64,000 nt of DNA from Oscheius onirici (lineage: Eukaryota; Nematoda; Chromadorea; Rhabditida; Rhabditidae), in the NCBI GenBank assembly GCA_932521025.1, contig OW051472.1, positions 2,356,001 through 2,420,000 on the forward strand, given 5' to 3'. A model generated the notes under the pieces. It worked only from the letters and a program-made list of their open reading frames with translations. It searched no databases and had not been told where the DNA came from. This document shows positions 55,701 to 64,000 of this stretch, piece by piece (positions within the stretch are counted from its first letter, which is position 1; each line of letters begins with the position of its first letter). Made by a program: the position numbers and the translations under genes.

Positions 55701-56192
55701 ACCCAACATTTTATTGTAATCTGACTGGATCATGTATTTTCTTATCCTATTTCTCCCCCCCCCCCGTACTTGTAGCTACAGGATTTAAACCTGTAGCCCT
55801 TCGGAGGGTTTTCAACTCTCGTCTCCTCTTTCAGTATCATTGTACATGTTTTATGAATACACACATTACTAAAAATACTTCCAGGTTTGTTTTCAAAACT
55901 CGAAAAAGATTGACTAAAACGAAAGAACCGATACATTTCGGGGTATTCCAAAATAGCTCAAACTTTTCAATTTCAAGGAAGAAAGAAGGCTCACCCAATG
56001 GTCCGGCCAATCCTCACGCTGGCACTTTTCGTCACAGTAGACGACGCACTTGCAGTCGGCACAGCGTTGCGGTGGCCTGGTTGGATCATCTTTCGGCGGA
56101 GTATAGGCCGTGAAGCAGTTGGAGCAGACCTTCCGCATCAGATCCTTGCGCACGACGGCGGCCCACGGTTTTTCTTCTAGAAGCGTCGTCAT
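52762..56192 (-). CDS. SMYD: SMYD-family SET/MYND lysine methyltransferase
   Basis: Seven exons: 55995-56192, 55214-55358, 55059-55171, 54339-54671, 53785-53907, 53397-53744 and 52762-52875, all phases consistent, 457 residues. A MYND finger near residue 22 (CSNCFTAYTPP, RCADCKCVVYCDEKCQREDW) is followed by the C-terminal SET core with the Asn/His-Ser-Cys-like motif (HRHSCHPECFIVFNGKSLLF) and the post-SET cysteines (YGFDCLCPHC). A helical C-terminal domain follows with FLEEDSKMAEHEKTRPR, the LPEWVKIREIRLDVLRYYWL segment and a Cys-rich end ICHCCCRK. Family members methylate histones or cytosolic proteins. Target unknown. The SET NHSC asparagine is replaced (RHSC), so activity is uncertain. Three introns contain tRNA pairs. 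Ephrin lies 184 nt upstream on the same strand. Confidence 0.88.
52985..53056 (-). tRNA. tRNA-Thr (CGT)
   Basis: Minus-strand clover-leaf. Acceptor GCCTTTA pairs with TGGAGGC with two G-T pairs. Anticodon arm TCTGTCTCGTAAACAGA. B-box GGTTCAATCCC. In the SMYD intron 52876-53396, same strand as SMYD, divergent to the 53181 tRNA. Confidence 0.9.
53181..53252 (+). tRNA. tRNA-Thr (TGT)
   Basis: Clean clover-leaf, with anticodon arm TCGGTCTTGTAAACCGA and intact A and B boxes. Antisense to SMYD. Head-to-head with the 52985 tRNA, 124 bp between them. Confidence 0.95.
54018..54089 (-). tRNA. tRNA-Thr (TGT)
   Basis: Minus-strand copy with anticodon arm TCGGTCTTGTAAACCGA and B-box GGTTCAATCCC. Stems all pair. 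In SMYD intron 53908-54338. Confidence 0.95.
54219..54287 (+). pseudogene. tRNA-Thr pseudogene
   Basis: The acceptor/D region reads GCCTCGGCTCAGTGG. Three bases of the usual CTATAGC junction are missing, so the acceptor stem cannot close. The anticodon loop is CTTATAA (anticodon TAT). T-arm intact. Partner of the 54018 tRNA. Confidence 0.8.
54762..54831 (-). pseudogene. tRNA-Thr pseudogene
   Basis: D-arm changed to TATAGGTCTGGCAGAGC and two bases short. The anticodon stem TCTGC/ACCGA no longer pairs, although the loop still reads TGT. T-arm intact, with one base changed in the acceptor region. Confidence 0.75.
54955..55026 (+). tRNA. tRNA-Thr (CGT), one acceptor mismatch
   Basis: Anticodon arm TCTGTCTCGTAAACAGA and B-box GGTTCAATCCC are intact. 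The acceptor GCCTCCA against TGGAGAC has a C-A mismatch at the second pair. In SMYD intron 54672-55058, head-to-head with the 54762 pseudogene. Confidence 0.75.
55420..55520. repeat. Copies of the dispersed intronic motif
   Basis: AACTGTCTTGACTGTGGC at 55442-55459 and a similar CAGTCTAGTCTGTAGCTACC at 55489-55508, in the long SMYD intron between 55358 and 55995. Related words at 56520-56740 read GCCACAGACAAGACAGTT in the other orientation. Confidence 0.5.
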
Positions 56193-56376
56193 TTCCTGGA
56201 ACTTTTACATGAAATAGTACAAAAAAAGATAAAGATAAACGAAGGACGTGAAAACGTCAAAGTTTTTGCTCCAAACACCTAATTTAAACTTTATAACAGG
56301 GGAAAACTAACAGAAACGATGACAATTTACAGTGGGAAAAGTTCAATCGAAACAGCTAAAAATAAAACAGGGAGAG

Positions 56377-57832
56377 CTACCAGCAGAGCGGAAAGATGAG
56401 GGTGAAAAGTGGCAGAAGGAGAGGAATGACGTGGAGATAACTTTCCAGTGATTGATCTGAAAATTGTGGTTTTTGTTAGAAAAAAAGACCGTCGCTTCGT
56501 TTCAGTTTTCGATGCACAACTACAGACAAAACAGTGGTCTTCTTGTGGCATCAGAAAAAACAGCTACAGAGAAGACAGTTAGACAGGGGCGCGAATGGCT
56601 AGATAACGAAATGGCTAGCCACAGACAAGACAGTTAAGCAGCGTCTTTTTTACAGAAACAGGAAGATGAGCTACAAAAAAACAGTTAGGCAGTGGCCTTG
56701 TTAGCGCCATAAAATTTAGCCACAGACAAGACAGTTTCGTGAAGCTGTGTAACAGGTTACGGTAAAACAGCTACGGCCACTAAAGTATCACGCCTGGATC
56801 TGTCACGATGTAATTCATCGCTCGGCTATGGCGAGCCCTTCTTTCTCGAAAAGTCAAACAACCTACGATTAATTTCGGTGAAGGCGTTCGTCCTGTCGAC
56901 GGCTTCCCAGCTGTCAGGAGACAGACGTGGCTGTAGATAGTTGAACTTGCCCCAGCCGTCTTCAGTCTCTACAATTTTTGGCTCAGCTTCTAGACTCGCG
57001 TTCGTCGGCGCAATTGTTGCTTTTTCTTCCTAAATTTCGTAATTTTGGGGAAAAATTCTAGAAAAACCTGGGGGTTTTCCGTCAAATCCTCGTCATAGGG
57101 CTGGTTCTTCGGCGCGGCCGTCGTCGGAGTCGTCTGATGAGATTTAGGAGTTTCTGGCTCGATTTTTAGCTAAAATGGCCGAAATTTGGGGCTGATAAGC
57201 AGCTTACCACGACTTTTCCAATGGTTTCGCAGTAATAGTCGGACGGCTGTGTTGAATTTTGAATGGGTGTGGCTGAAAATTGATTCATTAGAGAGGCCAC
57301 AACGGATCGGCTGTCTGTCTGTCTTGTCTGCGGCTAGCAACAACGACTCCTGTTCAAGTGTCTTGACTGTGGCGGTATATAAAACTGCAAAAGTCAACTT
57401 ACGGATGATAAAATATGTTCCTGGGACGAATCGAGGGCCGCTGACGGTATATTTCGACAGGCGCTTCATAATTTTCGGACTTCCCGGCTTACAGATTCCG
57501 AGAAGATCATCGTCTGATGTGTACCGGCATTCGTCAAAGTTCTGCTGAGAAACCTGCAAGAAAACTGAGATTCATGTGGAAGAAACAGCAAAAATACCAC
57601 TCGGAAGTCGATTGCATCGATGTCGTTGCACTCCAGCACGATAACTTCGCCGTATTGCAGTCGAACGAGTGGATTTGGGATTGTGAAGCTAGAAAATAGG
57701 ATTGTAAACGAAAAATTGGAAGAAAACCTACTTGGGACTGCCTTGATACCATTGCAGCGTCATGAACCGCTTATCCGCAAATATGAGAGCTGGCAGGAGG
57801 AATATTGCGATGAGTTCGAAAAAAGAGCTCAT
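56377..57832 (-). CDS. GPI-anchored ephrin
   Basis: Seven exons: 57732-57832, 57598-57688, 57403-57553, 57208-57272, 57068-57169, 56867-57029, 56377-56456. These give 250 residues with consistent phases. A signal peptide (FFELIAIFLLPALIFAD) is followed by the ephrin fold: LQWYQGSPNFTIPNPLVRL, YGEVIVLECNDIDAIDFRV, CRYTSDDDLLGICKPGSPK, FVPGTYFIIPTPIQNSTQPS and YCETIGKVV. A Thr/Pro linker (SHQTTPTTAAPK) and a final hydrophobic stretch (VIPLLLPLFTLIFPLCW) then stop, as for a GPI signal. Ephrins bind Eph receptors for cell-cell signalling, and worm ephrins are GPI-linked. Four conserved cysteines are visible. The SMYD gene begins 184 nt downstream. Confidence 0.88.
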
Positions 57833-57839
57833 TTGCTGG

Positions 57840-59630
57840 AAAAAATAGCGTAAAAAGTAATGAAAATGAAGAGGAACGAGAAAAATATGCTTTTGGAGCA
57901 TGTTCAGGCTTTTCTTCGACTTAAAGCAACAGACAACGTTTTTGTTTGACTTTTATGTTGAATTTCACGGAAAACATAAAATTTTGACAAAAAAAAAACG
58001 GGGCAAAAAGAAAGGAGTAGAAAAAAAAATTAGGATTTGGAAAAGGTCAAAAGTTGCGACCGGTCACAGTTACCGTAACCGCGATTGGTCCCGTCACGAT
58101 TTGCCTGAAAAATAAGTGTAGGTGACAATTTGAAAGAAAGTAATTTTTTTTCACTTTCTTCTTCAAGTTGAAAATATAATCGTGCTTCACTTCTTCTATA
58201 AATGTGCGAGTCAATTTTTTTTTGCTCATTCACTGAATCTTTTCTGCTGGTTACTTCAATATGAAATGAAAAACCGTCCTTGTTTTTCTTCATGCCCTTT
58301 TCTTCACGCCAAATTTTCCATCTTTTAGGCCGTGAATCTAACTTTTGTGAGAAACCCCGAACAGAGTTTTTTCATCTTACGACTTTTCTGGGACATCTGA
58401 ATTGCTATTTTCCTTGTTTTATAGTTGAAATAAAGGCATCCCTTGTTCTTTTACATGTTCTCTTTGTCGTTTCAGGCTGAAAACCATTCTATTTTTCAAT
58501 CGGCTTCCTCCCCTGAATATTTGTTTACACCAAGATTGCAGATGGTCATTCTGATCTTCCCTCTTCCACTAAAATCTAGCTCTGAATATGAAAAGTGCCG
58601 ACAAAGCTCTCAAATTTCAATCCGTTAGGCCATCTCCATTCTCTCTCTATTTACTAAAGACTCATAGTTCTTCACGCCCGGATTACCCTTCTCCAGGCTC
58701 TTTGTTGGCTCAGAGGCTAAAGTATCCGGACTTCCGTTCTTTCTCCAGAATTTTACGAACATGGCAACATTTCTCCAAATCCCCGAACAAAGCGGGGATA
58801 ATTCTTCCCCATTCCGGTCATTAGTCAACCAAGAAGAAAGGAACATTGCCTCATTTTTCAGGCCGCTAATCCGAGTCTCATGCCCGAGGCAATTTCTAGT
58901 AGCGGAAGAATGAGAGAGCGAGTTATTTCACTCCAGAGTCTGGACACTGGTTCAGAACAGTCTGCCTCTCACAATCCCTGTCCCGGTCCCTGTCACTCAG
59001 TCTCTCCCCTTCCATTTCCATAACCCACACCCTCTCTCTCAATTACTCCGGAAATGGCCAGTTATTTATTGCTACGGCTCAGTGTCCGGGCAGCTACTGC
59101 TGGCCAGACTCCCGCCACCTGACCCCCTCCCTCTGTCCCACTGGAATTGTTGCGACTTCTTGACCCCACACAGCTGTTCTTCCGAGACCAAGGGGATGTT
59201 TTATTGCTACCTGTCGAATGAGAGTCTTGCCCTCTTAGAGTCACAGGAAAACGTTTTTCCTGTTTCATTGAGTGTACTTATGTTTGAATATACTAAAAAT
59301 TCAGTTATTTCTGAAGAAAGGTTTCGGAACAATCCATTATTCTCGTCTTTCAGAGATCCAGAACAGTTCTGTCATTCTGTCCCCTTTTGAGCCCCTGGAT
59401 TCACCCCCTGTGGCGAGGATTAGGTTTCACGCGCAGGCTTGAGAAAAACCTTGTCCCATACGTTGTGAAGTAATCCTAAACGACAGCTTCTTTTCACACT
59501 TTTACTCTCGTCTGAAGAAAATCTCCTCTAGGTTTTACGAGAAAGTTATAGCTCGAAAATTACACAGAAAAACGTTTTCTTTTTTTTTTTTTTGCCGTCT
59601 TTCTTATTTTTCGAATAACAGGAAGACAGT
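57840..59630. other. Intergenic, no gene recognised
   Basis: Low-complexity A- and T-rich runs, plus a pyrimidine-rich stretch (58900-59120). The open frames at 58588-58824 and 59082-59390 have no family match and no splice context. It may include the ephrin promoter near 57840-58100. Confidence 0.5.
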
Positions 59631-59639
59631 GCCATAAGT

Positions 59640-59795
59640 TTTTTGCCAAATCTTCATCTTGCGTACTTCTCGTTACGCAAATTTGCGTACCAAAAACGCA
59701 GTACAAATTCGAGTAAAATGGCTTGCCCGCGCGTACGCAATATCGCATCAAAAAGTACGAAGGTGAAGGTTTGGCACGCGCTAGAAGTGACCAGA
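59640..59795 (+). repeat. Dispersed 130-150-bp repeat, copy 2
   Basis: Matches the 13455-13605 copy, sharing TGCCAAATCTT, TTGCGTACTT, CGTTACGCAAATTTGCGTA, AAAATGGCTTGCCCGCGCGT and AAGGTTTGGCACGCGCT, with a few substitutions. Confidence 0.65.
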
Positions 59796-59799
59796 AATT

Positions 59800-62690
59800 T
59801 CCGCTTCAGCTCATTTTTTGTCAAGCTTTGTTTTGAGATTTTGACAGTCTAGTGGGTTCTTCTCGTATCCGTAATTCCTGTTCGGGAATAAATGGAAAAA
59901 AAACTATTGTTATATTTTTGCCCCAAGAAAAGACTAATTTTCTTCGGCTCCTTAGCATCCTCAATGGCTCCTTGCCTTTCCGCTTGCAAACATGTTTCAT
60001 GGACTTTGTTTCACCCGAAGGAAATTTCTTTATTCATTCTTACAGTCTCGCGCACCAAAATGAACAAGCACCCTGTAGCGCGGCCCTGTTAGAGTTTTTC
60101 TCTTTTTTACTTCACTGAAAAAAACTTTCGATGTTTTTGCTTCACTGCAACTGTAACAGTTTCACCCCCGAGACCCATTCGTGAAAAATTGAGAACAAGA
60201 AAGTTGGATACTCAGCTAAATACGCAGCCAATTTCAACTGTTACTACGTAATTTTAGACCGGTAAATCGATAGCTTCACTCAGAGAAATACTCTCGGATT
60301 ACGGTCAATTCTTTCTGAGCATACCCGTTTTTCCAGTTCTTTCTCTTCTTTGTTTCACTGTCTCTTCTAATGTATTACCTTTTTTTTTGATTCTGATTCT
60401 TTTTGCACGAAATGTTCAAAGTACAATAAGATTCACAAACTACTTTTTTCGAACGTCATTCTGACCATAATGACGATATGTCTGTCTCTCCAAAAACGTG
60501 TGCAACTGACCCTTTTCCTACACAGCTGTGCTCTTTTTATAGCACTGCGACGTTCATCGTAATTGGTAGAAATAGGGCCTCTCCGGACCAAGGAGGTAGC
60601 CTACAGCTTCATTTTATTGCCACGTTTACGCACTCTTGCCTCAATTTACTCGCCTGGATACTTCTAAATCCCTAGAGGGGGAACGCTCTGGAAACTTGAC
60701 CATTTGCGCAGATGCTCGAATTCTAGCCATTCAAATTCAATCCCCTTTGTCATTACCTCTGTTGACTAATTTTTCCCTTATCAGGAAGAAACAATAAGGC
60801 TTTTTGTTTCCCTTTTCGGAAAGGGTGAACTTTTGAACTACACAATCTAGACTAGACGCTCTCTAATATAGAGAAGAAATGCTGGAGAGATATGGTCCAT
60901 TTGACTGTAAAATTCCATGCTGACTTTCATTTCTGAGCGTCTAGTCGAGATTCTGTGTCTAGTCAAATTCGAGGCTCAGTAGCAAAACTTTTTTCTTTCA
61001 AATTCCTGGTAAAGTAGAATAATAGCGTCGAAAAATGATGTTTTTTGATTCGACTTTGACTTTTATCAGTTTCTCCACTGGTTTGAAACTTCGGTGTGTT
61101 TATCAACGCGAAAAGCCTCTGTAGTACCAAAAATATATTTTTGTTCAGCCTAATCTGCATGACGAAAAGCTTCAATCTAACAAAGGTTGGTAGAGTGAAT
61201 TGCAGTTTTTTGAAATCTCGTGATTTGAGCCAGTGTTTTCTTTTGCCTCAATTCTGGTCTAGCACCACACACAATTTCCTCTTCGTATATTTTGGATTTT
61301 GATTGCCAATTAAAACTTCCGACAGACAGACAAACAGAGACGCGAGAGCATTTTAAAATAGATTCAGTTAGAAGTTAGAATAACCAAGAGAGGCTCACTA
61401 ATAGCCTATCACCAAAATACGGAGGCTGCGCAAGCTGCCGTACTGTTATAGATCCCAAAAAACTTCTTTTGTGTTGTACTCAATTTCCAGCCAAAGTTTT
61501 ACTTTCCACTCATTTCTCTACAAAGACCCACCAAACTCTCTCCCCTGACTCATCGTAGGATTAGGTCAAATCCCCTACCCTTCAGAAAGTGCAAACGTAA
61601 TTAGCGTCCATTCTGCTCCCGGTCTCACCTACCACCAAATTTGGCGGGATGAACACAAATTAGCGGTGTCGTCTTTCGCGAGTCGCGAGGACAGAGACGG
61701 AGTTCCTCACTAATTTTCCCGTTCAAGGACCAAAAGTTTATTTTGTTCCCACTTTTTGGACTAAATGTGCCTAATTTTTGACGGAATTGTCAAAATGGAC
61801 GCGAGTCGTTTTTAAAGGTACGTTGTTTTTCCAATTTGTAAATGATGAGTAGTAGTAAAACTAGCCGTAGAGTTTTCTAGTAGCGTTTTCGATTTTTTTA
61901 TACAAAAGAGAACCAAAAGCAATGGTGAGACAACATTCCCAAATTTAGTGAAATACTGAAACCTGTCTACTTCTCACAGTGGATAGTCCAAACTCAGGTA
62001 TTTTGCCTTTACTTTCTCTACAATAAGGGAACTTTGAATTTTTGGCACAAAATAGCCCAGATACAGTGCAATGGAACGGAGAAGCTCGATTTTTGATATC
62101 TCATCCAGAAAATATTTTATGGCCAAAAGGATGAAAACTTATTGCCCGGATTGTAGATTGCGGAACCAACAAAAATGAAAAAATTGCTATGACTTGGGTG
62201 CAAGCTGAAACAGTAAAGGTACGCAATAAAGGGTCGAAAAAACAGTAAACTGTTATTCTTGCTTTTCCTTTGATCTTTTACTGAAACATTTCAAACCAGA
62301 AATGTTATTTACACGTTTCCCTAGCTGTGCACCATCTTTTAGTTGTTCGTTCTTCTTCTTTTCCCCTTTTCTGTCAGCTTCCCGCGCTCTCACAGCTGAC
62401 AGGGTCCTTCTGAATCATTCATGACACACTTTTTCTCGCCTCCCACAATAACCACTTTTCTTTCTTCGAGTGTTCTGGGAGCAAAACAAGACTTTTTAGG
62501 CATTGATTTGCCCATTTTTTGCTCTGCTTCAGATTGTCTGCTTTTCGTAGAATTTTTCTTGTTTAAGCTACTTCGACATTTTTAATGTTTCATCGAGTCT
62601 ACATACCGTTTCGGGTCTACGTCTTTGGTATTAACGGGCTGTACTACTTAACAAAACTCCCGTTTTCAACAAAAACTGCCTAATTTGAAC
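59800..62690. other. Intergenic, no gene recognised
   Basis: AT-rich, scattered ORFs under 90 codons. A partial SINE-type repeat (GACAGACAGACAAACAGAGA) is at about 61321. The stretch 61560-61850 holds pyrimidine-rich and TATA-like sequence but no coding exon was found. Confidence 0.5.
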
Positions 62691-62794
62691 TGGCGTTTTC
62701 CCTTGTCTGAGTATCCAACATTCCGTAGTGGGCAGGCGAATTCCCGGCTCGTTTTGTGTGAAAATAGTCTAGTCAAACGGACTCGAAACTTTCT

Positions 62795-63225
62795 GCCGGC
62801 GGGCAGAAAGTACGGCCTGCGGGCAGAAAGTACGCTTGCGGCCAGAAAGTACGGTCCGCGGGCAGAAAGTACGCCAAGCACTGGAAACAATAGACAGAGT
62901 AAAAAAATATGATCAGTATGCTTTTAGTGATAGCCTAAGCATTTAAGAGGGGTTATCACTCTCGCTGTGGATTTTCAGTTGGGTCTGAGATGTCTCAACT
63001 TCCTGGCAATCAGTATACTTCTAATGATAGTCATTTATAAGGGGTTATCACTCTCACTGTGCATCTCAGTTCGGCTGTTTAGTTTCCTTCCTTGTTGCAT
63101 AAATCGAACTTTGTTATGGGAAATTCGGGCATAAAGTTACGCTGTGACTTTCTGCCCGCGATCCGTACTTTCGGCCCGCAAAGCGTACTTTCTGCCCGCG
63201 GGTTTTGCGGGCAGAAACTTACGCC
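62795..63225. repeat. Inverted arrays of GCGGGCAGAAAGTACG flanking a tandem duplication
   Basis: Four units near GCGGGCAGAAAGTACG lie at 62805-62875. The reverse-complement units (GTACTTTCTGCCCGCGG) lie at 63145-63222. Between them a ~100-bp segment is duplicated in tandem: AGGGGTTATCACTCTCGCTG at about 62947 and AAGGGGTTATCACTCTCACTG at about 63040. The whole looks like a foldback element. Confidence 0.65.
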
Positions 63226-63249
63226 CCCTAATCAAACGCCCGCCGTGAT

Positions 63250-64000
63250 TCAGGCTGTACTCTTTATTTTTTGAACAGGCTGTAACGAAAGAATGAACAC
63301 AAAAAATAAGTGGTAAAGAAAGCAGAAAGTTCACTGAAACCAGATCCAGTCCTAGTGGCAACACTTTGAACCATTCTATTTTTGTCTTCCAAATAACTTT
63401 GGCATATTACTGTTTGTAAAGAAATTTGTCGAAAAAGAACATGTTTCGCCAGGTTGGTTTACTCTATAATTGAGGCGATGTGCACTCCTTCCATGAAAAA
63501 ACCTTACAACAACTATTTCGTCCAGTGAAAAAAGTCATTTTATAGGAAGAGATAGGTAATATTCTGGTTCTGTTCGAAAGCAAAATCCGAACCAAAAAAA
63601 CAACGAATCATCGTTTTGGATAACGATCTCGTTCTGGATATGTAACGCCTCCAACCGCTGTACCGATTACAGAGTTCAATAATGTTGGGTATACCAATGT
63701 CTGGTGCAACACAAACGTTTTTCTGTTCTTAGTTTTACTATTTTTGTTCAACTCGGCATTTGCGATTGGGAAAGGTTATGATGACTGATGACCAATAATT
63801 GTGGAGCTTCTAGGAAGTCGAATATCAGAATTTTGAGAAACACAAGATTCATGCCTCGTAACAGTCTACAGCAAGAAAAAAAACTCTTCCCACGAAAAAT
63901 TCTCCTCAGTTTTCTAGCTTTTATGATTTTCTGAACTACTTGACTTATCCAATCCAGTCATCCATTTTCTCCGAATCGGACCTTCTCCCCTATCTGCTCG
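63250..64000. other. Right edge, no feature recognised
   Basis: AT-rich sequence with no exon or family recognised on either strand. Any gene beginning beyond 64000 is not visible. Confidence 0.5.

Noticed and set aside
59082..59390. 102-codon plus-strand ORF
   Set aside because: Starts at GTG rather than ATG, lies in a pyrimidine-rich intergenic tract and shows no recognisable motif.

Overview
The window is eukaryotic and most likely comes from a small-genome nematode. Genes are compact. Most introns are 35-60 nt with GTRAG donors and TTTCAG/TTTTAG acceptors. Genes on one strand follow each other at about 100 nt, as in nematode operons. The gene types also fit: C-type lectin, receptor L-domain membrane protein, GPI-anchored ephrin, worm-type CK1/TTBK kinase, SMYD. 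The species cannot be named from the sequence. Exon-intron models were built by hand from reading frame, splice consensus and protein families I recognise. No homology search was run.

Layout. 1-16.4 kb (-): N-terminal WD40 half of the ciliary IFT-A protein WDR35/IFT121, with large introns full of short inverted-repeat transposons. A complete TMEM53-like gene (+) and a dead LINE fragment sit inside one of these introns. 16.6-17.6 kb: a small membrane-protein gene whose promoter and first exon are duplicated as an inverted repeat. 18.5-22.9 kb: zinc-finger gene (-), RING-CH ligase (-), Ser-rich predicted-myristoylated protein (-), a divergent four-TM protein (+) and a C-type lectin (+). 22.9-29.4 kb (-): a tight co-directional series eIF4E - PEX3 - NDUFAF8-like - UTP23 - ITFG2. 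The NDUFAF8-like stop and the UTP23 start overlap as ATGA. 30.8-33.2 kb (+): proteasome subunit alpha-1 and an F-box protein. 33.3-35.5 kb: an unknown partial gene and nested MITEs. 35.6-38.6 kb (-): L-domain membrane protein and PH-domain protein.

38.6-44.8 kb holds two RTE-type LINEs lying tail to tail, one with an intact ORF and one with a frameshift and perfect 13-bp target-site duplications. 45.5-46.5 kb: a 5'-truncated CK1/TTBK-like kinase beside a minisatellite. 47.9-49.9 kb (+): a second RING-CH gene and a second zinc-finger gene, paralogous to the 18.5-20.7 kb pair. 50.7-57.8 kb: a Kelch protein (+), then ephrin and a SMYD methyltransferase (-). Seven tRNA-Thr genes or pseudogenes sit in introns here, six of them as head-to-head pairs in three SMYD introns. 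57.8-64 kb: no convincing gene, only dispersed repeats.

The functions are mostly housekeeping and unrelated: ciliary transport, translation initiation, proteasome, peroxisome biogenesis, rRNA processing, mitochondrial complex I assembly, nutrient signalling. The most interesting signals are the overlapping NDUFAF8-like/UTP23 pair that shares a splice acceptor, the intronic paired tRNA-Thr units, a roughly 40-nt motif scattered through introns, and a dense set of nested MITEs.
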